DNA from: Apiosordaria backusii
Lineage: Eukaryota; Ascomycota; Sordariomycetes; Sordariales; Lasiosphaeriaceae
Reading direction: 5' to 3'
Assembly (NCBI GenBank): GCA_030549205.1
Contig: JAUKTV010000001.1
Span: forward strand, 2,232,001-2,296,000
DNA length: 64,000 nt
The translations under genes and the position numbers were made by a program. Below, piece after piece: positions 1-9,975 of this stretch. Position 1 is the stretch's first letter, and each line of letters starts with the position of its first letter. The notes below the pieces were generated by a model. It was not told the DNA's origin, ran no database searches, and saw only the letters and a program-made list of their open reading frames with translations.

Positions 1-1737
1 TGAGGTAGTTCCTTGTTTCCTGCGCGTACCAGAGCCTGATCGGGGTGAAGGTGAGCAGTGAGTGTTCCATCACCTTTTGGTCGTCGAAGCGCTTGTGCCC
101 GGGCATGCCGCCGACGTAGGCGGCTTGTTGCGAGGCCAGGCGGTGACCTTCTGTGGTGCTGCTTGCGAGGCCGGCGGCGTAGAGGATGCGGCCGATGGAC
201 TTGCCCAAGATGAGGGATTCGGGTAGTTGCATATCTATCTGGGGGGCGTTGGCGAGAGTGAGTGGCGTGCCGTCGGTTTCTGACTTGGGTAACTTCAGGG
301 TGACACCGGGAATGGTAATCTCTTTGCCGTACATTTGCTGGTGGTTCAAGGCTGTCCTGTTCGCCGCGTTCATGCCGTGGGCCAAAGCCACTACTTCAAA
401 AGCTAACAAGTGCTGGGCAACTCTCTCAGCTGGGTTTTGGTTGTGGATTCTCATTGCCTCATCGATGTTCTCCAAAGGCAGAAAGGTGAAAAGCTTGAGC
501 AGCTTCTCGACTTCGTCATCGGATCGCCGCACAAAGTAGCCGTAGAGATCGAACTCGGAGGTCTTGAACTTGTCGAGCCAAATAGCATTGTCGGCACTCT
601 TTCCAAACTTGACACCAGCTGAGTCTGTCAAAAGGGGGACGGTGAAACCGACTGGGTCATCCATAGGCCCTCCTGGCATCTTGTGTTGTGGATCCGGCTC
701 GTTATCCCTAACAATCTTGACCACATCAATGCCGGTTACGATGTTCCCATACTGGTCCGACCCGCCAATCTGCATCTGGATTCCGTTTGCGCTGTACATA
801 TGCCACCAGTCCCAACCTTGCATGAGCGGGTAGGTGAATTCTGCGAAGGACATGCCATCGCCTTTTGACATTTTGTTCTTGACTCTGTAGAGCAGGATCA
901 GTCACGAGTTCCACGTAGGCAAACAAGCTGAAAACCACAACTTACGTATCACGGGATAGTAATGGCCCCATCCTCATGGAATCCCCTAACCTCTTGAGGA
1001 CCTCGATCATCGGAAGCGAGTTCCACCACGTCGAATTGTTCACGACAGCACGTCTCGATGACCATTTCTTCTCGAAGTTCCGCCTCCTTGCCTGCTCTTC
1101 GACATTCATCCACATGGCCTTGAGCTGGTAGTGTATCTTGGTCAAGTTCATCGTGAGATCGATTCTCTTGATAGGCGTTCGACTGACCAACCGATCAGTG
1201 GGATCGCCAATCTTCGCCGTCGCTCCACCGATCAGAGTATAAGCTGGGTAGCCGTGCATATACATCCAGAAAATCGGCATGAGTGGGAGAAGATGGCCGA
1301 TGTGTAAGGAGCTCGCGGTAGGGTCAATGCCGGTGTAAGCGCCAATCCGTTTTTGCCTCATCAGTTCACGGATAGCACCGTGAGATCTTCCTCCCCAGTT
1401 GAAGTCAGCCATAACTATTCCCGAAAACAGCGCACTTCAAGTTTACCTCAGCACCAGATTTCAAGACCTACCCAGCTGTGTCCTTCACAAAACCCCGCTC
1501 AACAAACATGTCCCATGTATTTTGAATCTCTCCCTTCTTGATCTTCTCAGCTCTTTCGTCCCATTCAGCCGCCGCCTGGTCAATCTTGGCCTGATACTTG
1601 GGGCCGTACCATGACTTTTTGCCGCGCTGTTGGACGTAGGTATATATTGGGCTGCCACCAGCCATGGACTTCATAGTTAGCAAGCATCTTCGGCAGACGG
1701 AGCCCCTGCTCAGGAGCGTCCCTGGTCCGAACGCCAT
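1..1737 (-). CDS. mitochondrial tyrosyl-tRNA synthetase (CYT-18 type), 3' end cut by window
   Basis: Charges mitochondrial tRNA-Tyr. In Neurospora and Podospora relatives the same protein also helps splice mitochondrial group I introns. Three exons are visible: 1737-1472, 1386-946 and 884 to the window edge; both introns have GT-AG ends and join in phase. The class I signature HIGH lies at about residues 117-120 in SLHIGHLL, and the KMSKS-type loop is KFGKS at about 328-332. The first 40 residues are rich in Arg, Ser and Gly and precede WYGPKYQ, which fits a mitochondrial presequence. I chose the ATG at 1737 (context CCGCAATGG); an in-frame ATG at 1947 would add 70 residues. The C-terminal RNA-binding region continues outside the window. 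The family call is firm; the splicing role is inferred from orthologues. Confidence 0.93.
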
Positions 1738-2315
1738 TGCGGCGGTTGACTGCGCTACGGTTGCTTTACCGCCGATGAAGTCGTGTGAAGGTTTGCCTTG
1801 GCACCGTGGCTTGCTGAATAGGGGCGAGTAGTCGGTGGAATATGTCGACGTGATCAGTAAACGTCCAGACTCCAGACCTGCTGGATGTCTCGAAGCACAC
1901 TGGTGCGGCGGCCAAGCTCGAAATTTTTGGATCAAAGCTCGGGCCATGTTGCTCTCATACAAGGATCACTGTCCTGGGCTTGTGACAGTGACGTCTGGAG
2001 GGGTGCTTCTCGGAGTCTAGTAAATCCGTTCCGACCCGACGCCTCGCTCAAAGCGTATCCCAGGTGGGGTTCTTCGGCTGACATCAACGACAAGACGATT
2101 GGCAGAGAGAGGTCCCGATTGCCGAGGATCAAGTTCATTGGCATTGGACATTCGGCAACCATTTTCGCAGGCCTGTGTCTCCGTCGTTCCGAGTTCGTTG
2201 ACGCCGCCGTCGTCGTCTTCAAAGCCCGCTCAAGCCGTCCCAGTCGGAACGTCGTCTACCCAGACAGTCAGTCGTTCAGTCGAATCAATTGGCTGCCGCC
2301 CACATCTCAGTCACC
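1738..2315. promoter_or_regulatory. divergent intergenic region between the TyrRS and SDH4 genes
   Basis: About 580 bp separates the two start codons (about 370 bp if TyrRS starts at 1947). It must hold both promoters and 5' leaders. Both products go to mitochondria, so co-regulation is possible but not shown. I could not assign specific factor sites. Confidence 0.5.
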
Positions 2316-2969
2316 ATGGCCTCCGTTGCTCGCTCCTCCCTGCTGCGCCAGGTTGCGACAAAGTCCGCTTTCCAGAAGAGCGTCATCGTCAACGCCCCTC
2401 GCGCTGCTTTCCACACAACTGTTAAGAGGGATCTTCTTCCCCCTCCTCCCCGTGCGTTTCCCTGCCCCTTCTCGGCCTTGGGTCATATTTATTAACAGTA
2501 TCTACAGAGCGTGTTGTCGGCACAGGTACGAGCGCATTTTCTTAAGCCGAGACAAGGCCGGAATCGACGGTTTATGTCGCGATATGGCTTTGTGAAGACA
2601 CAACTAACATATGTAGTCAACGATGCTGCCCCCATACCGCCCACCTCTCCTTCGCACGGTTCCTACCACTGGACCTTCGACCGCCTCGTCGCTGCGTCCC
2701 TGATCCCCCTTACCGTCGCTCCTTTCGCCGCCGGCTCTCTCAACCCCACCATGGATGCTGTTCTGTGCGCGACCCTCCTTATCCACTCCCACACCGGCTT
2801 CCAGAACATCATCATCGATTACGTTCCCCAATACAGAACACCCCGGGCCCGGAAGGCCGCCATCTGGGGCCTCAACGCCGCCACCGTCGTTGTCGGCCTC
2901 GCCCTCTATGAATATGAGACCAGCGATGTCGGTCTCACCGAGACCATCAAGAGACTGTGGAAGGCTTAA
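2316..2969 (+). CDS. SDH4: succinate dehydrogenase membrane anchor subunit CybS (complex II)
   Basis: Small membrane anchor of respiratory complex II, which takes part in haem and ubiquinone binding in the mitochondrial inner membrane. Three exons (2316-2451, 2508-2525, 2617-2969) give 168 residues; the middle exon is only 18 nt and joins in phase on both sides. The N-terminus is a basic, Ala/Ser-rich presequence ending near AAFHTTVKR. The conserved core follows: SHGSYHWTFDRL, then three hydrophobic segments, with the motif HSHTGFQNIIIDYV carrying the haem-ligand His and the Asp-Tyr pair of the quinone site. It lies head to head with the TyrRS gene. The 18-nt exon is easy for gene finders to miss. 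Confidence 0.93.
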
Positions 2970-5900
2970 GGGAGAGAAAGAGAAGAGATGTGTTTGGGAC
3001 CCGAGGCTTTGAGGAAAGAAGAGCGGGGCTCTTTTTTTAATTTTGTTCCCTGTATAGCAACCCCTACGACTACGGCAACAACCAATATCCCAGTTTTTGG
3101 TTCTGCGAAACCACGTTTTCCATTTGTTGTCTCCTTGGTGACGGACGGTGTCAGTGTTGGCTTGTGATAGAAAGGGGGTAAAAAGGGGGCAAGGCCTTGT
3201 TGGTATTGCGCGAGTAGCGCAGCGCCCGCTCCCAGGTTGTAAAGCTAAAAATGGTATATAGGATGGCCAATTGCGATAGAACGCAACATTGCATTGTTTG
3301 GAAGGTTCAGCAGATTGGCATTTCAGAAACCAGCACATTGAACTTTTGCGCAATTTACGTCTCATCTCACAGGCAGCCCGAACTCACTTCGGTGGCGGTT
3401 AGCCCTACTTACTCCTTCCAACAGCTTTTCACTTCGACCTGCAGTAACTGACACCATTGAGGAGTCCTCTGATGATGAGGAGGATGAGCATTCAACGACA
3501 ACTCCGGCAATGTTGAAGATAATTCCTTTGTTTGGTGAGCTCAATCTTGCCAGAAGATAGGAAGATGATCACAGAATCCGAATTTTCGGGGCTTGGCCAA
3601 CCTTTCAGAGCCACATTTGGCTGACTTCCACTCACATGGAAAAGCGAGTGGTAACCACCGTGTGGAGGCAAGTCAACGCTTAACAACCATGTAAAACATG
3701 CTTTTGGAAATGCCAGACAGGGAAGAAAAAGGCATATTTTGCTCTTTTATTGACTTGGTTCAAGGATTCAATGCTTAACTATCTTTTTTGACGCCTTTCA
3801 ATTATCTTCAGAGGCCTGCCAACCTTTTCTAAAAGCCTGTCAACTAGCTCTTGACGTCTGTTGACTATCTTATGAGGTCTATCGACTATCCTGCGGTGTA
3901 TATGGAACTATTGTTCGAGGATGGCAGCGTTCGTCGGGATATTTTGCTCGCGCCTCTCGCAATACCATAATTACTGACTTTCAACTGGTCCCTTTTGATA
4001 GCCCCAATGAAAGCCAAGTGTTCCCCCAGTCCTTGCAAACAGCACGGATCTCGAGGGCGGCATCCAAATTTGCCCTCACTATGAAAGGCTTCTTCTGCTC
4101 GAGCTGGGCGGGCTTACGTCATGGAAATGTCAATGGGAAGAGTCAGGTCCTGATGCCGGCGGCAGCACAGGTGGTAAGACGTCCGTGTTCTTGCGTCGAT
4201 TGTTTAGAGGACGAAGAGATAGTTCAAGGAGCTTCTGGGTTGTTGTCAACACCCAACTATCGGAGACGGCTAATTGAGAAAATAAAACTCGCATGACACT
4301 GTACCAGTCTTCGATTGTGTGCTCGTGGAGCTCTTTGGTATTTTTGCTGTTGGTATTGACAGAACATTGGACTTGGATGAAGTTGGAGCTGAGTGCAAGA
4401 GAGGTAGCCCCCAATATGCGGCTAAGCCGAGTTGGAAAATTGGTGAGCTTTCATTGGACCGAAAATTTCAGCTTCCCGCCCGGATGTTCAAGCTTCCATC
4501 TGCGAGGTAATGTGGCGCACGCCGGAAGCTGTCACTCCCGGGAGGAAATGCAGTGTTTACCAACGGCACGGTCTCACGGTCTTCCACAGCCAACCGGCAG
4601 CCTGGTTCGGCGCTCCATCGCAGATTTACCCTTGTGTAACTGTACGAATGCATCATCGACCCATGCTTTTGGATACGCAACTATCGTCATTGTCTGAGCT
4701 ATCCCTCCCATATTATTGGGTGTGAGGGTGTTGGTTGGATTTTCCAGAAGGAAACAAAACAATATTTACCTTCCATTAAGGGTGGATTGGTGTGTTTTGT
4801 TTCGAGGGTCGGTAATACGTCACGCTGAATACTACCTCTTTGCCGATTTCCTGGCCCCTCTTGATCAAGGGTCATCTGGGAGGAGGGCCAATTAATCATC
4901 TCGAATAGGTAAGGAGTATGTCGGCTTGCCCTGTGATCCGAAGGCAGGCAGGTGGCTAGTCACCAAGACACAAAACTGCCCCAACAAAGCTACTCGACTG
5001 ACAGGCCACCATGCTGCACAATCGTTTGGAGTCCTTGGATGAGCCCGTTCATGTGCCAGATTGCCTCCAGACACCTCAGCTAATGATCAAAACTTTCCTT
5101 CTTTCCTCTACACCCCTCGTTTTCTTCTAGCAAGTATAGTGGTATTATCTGTTTGTTGGCCACCTGGCCACCAAGGGTGAAGCAACACCAAAATCAACCA
5201 GCCAGGCAGTGTAGCCCCTTTTCATATCAACACGCGGGGCGGTTACCTGCCTCCCTATCTAATCAGCCTCACTCGCCGGTTACTGACCACTTCCCACCTG
5301 TCAAAACACCGACTATCATTCGCGAGAGCGGCCGCTAGCTTGTCCCCTTCTTTTTTCTCCCTCACAAGTCCGAGTCCACTCATACCTCTCCAGGCAGCAT
5401 GGGCTGAGATGGGGGCATTTGTTCGGTTGTTGGAAACATGGGATCGGTTGTTGGTGGCGTGCGTGCGATTGCGTTCCGGAACATGGTATGCTGAAGATTC
5501 GTTTTGTATAATATGTGTGTCTCCGTCGCTTGGTACCTGTTTATACTCTTTCTGTTGGTCATCTCCTCGAGTGGATTCTTTTCGTTGATTTTCATGACTT
5601 GGGACCTCGAGAGGATTTCTCCTCTTCATTCCATATCTTTTAACGCTTCTACTCCCGTTTATTGAGCCAGCTTCTCGTCAAGGTAATCTTACTCTCTGGG
5701 TCTCACCCCGGTTCCTGCTATTGCCTTGATGGGCTCTTCAACACTACTCACTCTGGGGGTGGGTGGGTAAAAGGATGACCTGTAGTAGGTATCTCCTATT
5801 GGTAAGTTGTTTCACGATATCTTCACAAGAGGAATGCCTGGTCATACCTCATCAAAGGTTCCGTTGCACCAAAGAAAAGGCACCTTGGAGGCTCACATCA

Positions 5901-6419
5901 ATACTGTTCAGGGCGTTACATGCCATGCGAAGAGGCAAGAGAAAACAATACTTCGACTGTGCGTTCTTTCCTTGTTTATCCGAAAGAATTCTAGAGGCTG
6001 GAAGCAAATGGAACAACCTGAAGAAACCGCTAACATCAAGCTAGGAAACTCTAATTTCTATCCCCAAGACAAAAGGAAAGCATGACAATAAAGACATCCT
6101 CCCGTTTCGTCAACAAGACCAATTGACGATATCCAACTTCAAGTTTTTCCACAGAGCTTCGAGGCCCAGCAACGAAGAGAAGCGAACAAAACGTTCTTAA
6201 CAAACGAACGGAAGAAAAGAAACGGAAAATGCCAACCCAAACGCCAGCGTTCGTCCTCGCGAGGGAGAGGAGCGCTCCATGCAAGCCTTCCAAATGATGA
6301 CCAAAAGGAAATCCCGTCAGCTCTCGCTGCTGCGCATATCCGAAAACCAACACCAAATGCCAAAGAATGGGTATCTTGTTTCCAGCCCACGACGCCAAAA
6401 AAATGCCAAAAAGAAATAA
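2970..6419. other. gene-poor stretch between SDH4 and the Zn2Cys6 gene
   Basis: This 3.4-kb stretch holds only short overlapping ORFs on both strands with no recognisable domains or convincing splice chains, several of them starting at non-ATG codons. The one structured element is the 21-bp tandem repeat at 3772-3897. A NotI site lies near 5327. It probably holds the SDH4 3' UTR and, at its far end, the 3' UTR of the transcription-factor gene. Confidence 0.6.
3772..3897. repeat. degenerate 21-bp tandem repeat, six units
   Basis: Six consecutive 21-nt units start at 3772, 3793, 3814, 3835, 3856 and 3877 with no register slip. Each starts with a variant of GCCTGTCAACTATCTT (for example GCCTTTCAATTATCTT, GTCTGTTGACTATCTT). 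A seventh, weaker unit may follow at 3898-3918. On the minus strand the units are open and read as a seven-residue periodic pattern (IVDR.., LVDR.., IIER..), but the frame is bounded by stops close on both sides. Unit divergence suggests age rather than recent expansion. Confidence 0.8.
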
Positions 6420-8185
6420 TCATCCAACATAATTACCCAGCCGGGCACGAAGATGCTGGTCGAGCAAGTACACATAACGTTCTGGTTCGAAGATGTCAGC
6501 GGCAGGTTCACGCCACATAGAGTCGGAAGAACTTACCAGCAATCTTCCACCTCCCCGCGCATATCTGCAACAGATTCTTCATATCGAGAACCTTCTGAAG
6601 CCAATCCGCGGTGTGAAGTTCCGTTTCACCATGAGAAATGAGCAACAGCGATGCATAATACATCGCAAACGCCCAGAAAGGAGCCACTCTCCCCCGTGCC
6701 AGTCGTTCTTGAAAATCGGCCAAATTCGCCGCCTCGTTGTGGAGGTATTCAATCGTCTTTCTGATCTTTTCAGCAGGACTGGAAAAGCGTGGACCGGTTC
6801 CCATTGATCCAGCACGAAGGCCAGGTTGGTTGAGTTTCAGCATGGCTCTACAGGTCAGTCAGGTTTGGCCAGGCTAATGCTGAGAAAAAATCCAAATACT
6901 TACATCAAATTAGTACCCATCGCTCCGCTTCGGTCTCGAGTACTCCAGGGAGCCTGAAAGATATCCAGCGTATGCTGCCATACGGCATCGGAAAGTTCCT
7001 CGGAAAATTGCTCATGATCTTCAGGCGACGTGAGTGGGTTCTCAAGTTGCCGAAGGCCGGTGTTCAAGTTAAACGCGGATGTCGCCTCAGGGAAAACCAT
7101 GCCATCGATATGGTGGGAGTTACCATCACGATATGCCCCAATTCCCTGAATCTGAAGCTGCAAGGCGCTTGGAGCGAATTGGTCGAAAGCCTCAGGTCGG
7201 GGAATCTCAAAGTCAAGACCCAGAGTGGGAGCATGTAAGGGAAATTTGAGCTCCTGATATGCGACATGAAGATGGTCATCGATATACACCATTGCCCACC
7301 ACAAGATTGAGTGAAGCTTGAGAATCTTCGGCATCGTCGCCATCTCGTCAGGGCTCCAGTGCAGTTTGTCCTGCCAGCCAAATGCGCGGCTCATCTGGAA
7401 ACAGCGCCCGACTGAGAGATACGCTTGTTGTGGTAGAGCTTGAGAATACTCGTGCATGGCGACCAGGAGTTCAGCTTGGAGGAAGGAGATCGATATGGGA
7501 AGGCTGCTCTGGCTCTGGACCAGGCTCAGGAGGGCTTTGACCGGTTGATAAACACCATCTCCTATCGCGGTAGGACTCGGACTCGAAATCGACGGGCGGG
7601 CTATCAATGACATGCAAAGTATAAGGACACATGTTTCTGCCGATGGGTTGGTCCAGAAATCCTCCAGTAAGCTCTCGAAGTCCGATCGATCGACGATGCT
7701 AAACCAGCAGGCGTTGGGACCTTCGAAGAAGGCCGAAACTGTTTGCTCAATACCTTGTCGACTTTCGAGGATGTCGAAAACACATTGGAGAGCATAGGTG
7801 TGGATGTTATCAGCTGACCGAATGCTAGTAACCAAGGAAGGACGAAGGCTACCGCCCCAAGCCATAGGTGATTGCCGATGAAGCTGGACCGGATTCCCAA
7901 GCGGCGAAGGCACTCCTCCATACAAATACCCAGCGGTCACAGGGTTTCCAGGAACGATGTCGTCTTCATGCTGGCATACTTGATATGACCTGGTTCATCG
8001 AAAGAGACACGATTAGTAACGAGATATCGATGAGTGCGGGCCAAAACCTACTCTACGCAACGACTGCAGGATGGCAACGCTTTGTCACACTTTTTCTTCT
8101 TCCTTTTGCAGTTGAGACAGACTCTTGATGCCTTTTGGGCATCTGGTTGAGGGGACGTCGCCACAGGTGACGATGCGGTAGACAT
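6420..8185 (-). CDS. Zn2Cys6 fungal transcription factor
   Basis: Predicted nuclear DNA-binding regulator. Four exons (8185-8052, 7989-6904, 6847-6537, 6481-6420) sum to 1593 nt, giving 530 residues; all introns are GT-AG and phases close exactly. Near the N-terminus the six-cysteine cluster reads CLNC, then KRKKKKC, DKALPSC, SRC and VESYQVC: spacing C-x2-C-x6-C-x6-C-x2-C-x6-C, split by intron 1 between the fifth and sixth cysteines. The middle part (LSVGRCFQMSRAFGWQ...ILWWAMVYIDDHL) matches the fungal-specific transcription factor domain. The last exon adds only about 20 residues. The gene stands alone between two gene-poor stretches. Target genes cannot be read from the sequence. Confidence 0.88.
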
Positions 8186-9975
8186 GTTTGGGGGTTGTGA
8201 CGTATCAATCGAGCGGCGCCGCAGTTATAATAGGGTACGGGATACCGACGGATAAGACCTGGTGGCCATTTTCAATCGACGACCCCATCGCGAAGTTATT
8301 AATACAAAGGAGCTAATTGAGGCAGCCTCGAAGAGATGGAAGCATCCGCGATGGATCCGGCAATGATGCATCATGGAAGGAGGAATGGCTGCAGCCCTGC
8401 ACACGACTGCCCTACAAGGCCCAGTTCGAAACGCAGCAAGTTACCCAGAGCCACAAACGGTTCTCAGAGCATCCGGACGGCAACCCGTAGGCTTGGGACG
8501 TTCTTGTTGCTATCATTGGCCTGTTCCTGTCAGCCCACCAATGAGGAGTTGACCTTTAGTCGACCCTTGTTCTTTCACACAAGGCTCAGCCACTCGCCTA
8601 GGTACTCGGGAGCCGTTTACCGCGACCTCTGCCACATCACCACATCTGCCAACAAGAAACATTGACAAAATCGACAAACTCGGAAATATGTGGCCTTTAA
8701 TCGCCATAGACGCGAGCCAAAACCCTCCGATTGGCTACACATCCGCCATCTGCGCCAGAGATATCGAGAAACAGATCTCGATATCGAACGTGGCACCCTT
8801 GACAACAGCCCACCACATCTTCAACATCCCAGCCTCCTTACCAGCGATAAGGAAACATGCTCACCGCGAGTCTATCGTGATGCCTGAAAGCTTTCCGTGA
8901 TATCCGTAAGGCTTTCTTGCTGGAGCATGAGATGGACGGTGGAAGTTCATATCATCGACTCGTCATATTCGCTCTTCAACCAAGCCTCTCAAAGGACAAC
9001 TGTTCAAGGAGCAGTGATATGGATTCTGCCCAACCCCGCAAATCACATGGATCATACCGATTTACAGGGGCTTTGATGACGATCAAGAGGCCCGATTTCC
9101 AACCTAGCTCCCACAAGGGACTGTTTTTTATACCAGGCCAAGATATCAGTTACACACAATGGCGTAAACTCAAGGTTGTTAAGACCAGACTACCGCGAGA
9201 GTCTTGATAGCTCTGGTCATAGCCGCTAATTCCCCCTTCCAGAAGATGTTACCAAACGCTCAATGAATGCAAATAGGGACAACTTGATCATGGGCCAAAT
9301 CAGCAACACCAAAACACCACAACTGCTCACCTCACCATATCGCGCATATGAGCGGAACAATTCGGGCATCTCCAATGATGATGCACAAGGCTGACACAGG
9401 GCAGATAACACAAGAGCCTTATGCAAGAAAAGCCAAAAATCCGGGTAAGTTTTTGTTTCTTGTTTCATTTCTTCGCCGAATAACAGATGCCCCACATTGA
9501 ATGATCTTCCCGTCAAGATCGAGGATCACAAACATGATTTACCAGCCCTACGGGACTGTCAATCAAGCCGTGGCTTATGTGGCGGGTTCCCCTCGGAAGC
9601 TCGCGTCCCCGCTGCAACATGACTGAGACTGCTGCAACGAAAATTGCACAGCCACAGTGCCCCACAGGAAACATTGTTTCCGGGCGCTAGGCGCACGAGC
9701 CATTTCGTGGGGTTTTTGACGGGATAGACAGGGGTCTGGGGATATCAGATCCAACGACCACCAAACAGCATCTTCCGTCATCGTCAGCGTTGTTGATCTT
9801 GCTGTAGTCATTCAATCATCCATTCTATCTTTGATGATTACAAAGTTCAAATCGCTTCCTCTACTTTTCGCGCGAGCTTTCTGTCTTCCATACTCAATAT
9901 CTCCCACTTCCAACCCCCATTCACAATCATACCCAAGAACATACCACCTCAAACCATACCCAAAAAACCTCAGCC
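8186..9975. other. intergenic stretch upstream of the Zn2Cys6 gene
   Basis: About 1.8 kb. The 8186-8340 part is the likely promoter of the transcription factor. The remainder holds only short ORFs without recognisable domains, and the right end holds the C/T-rich 3' flank of BTA1. No tRNA or repeat was found. Confidence 0.55.

Noticed and set aside
5255..5629. 124-codon minus-strand ATG ORF
   Set aside because: Repetitive Asn/Arg/Ser composition from short CGGTTGTTGG repeats, no domain and no neighbours to support it.
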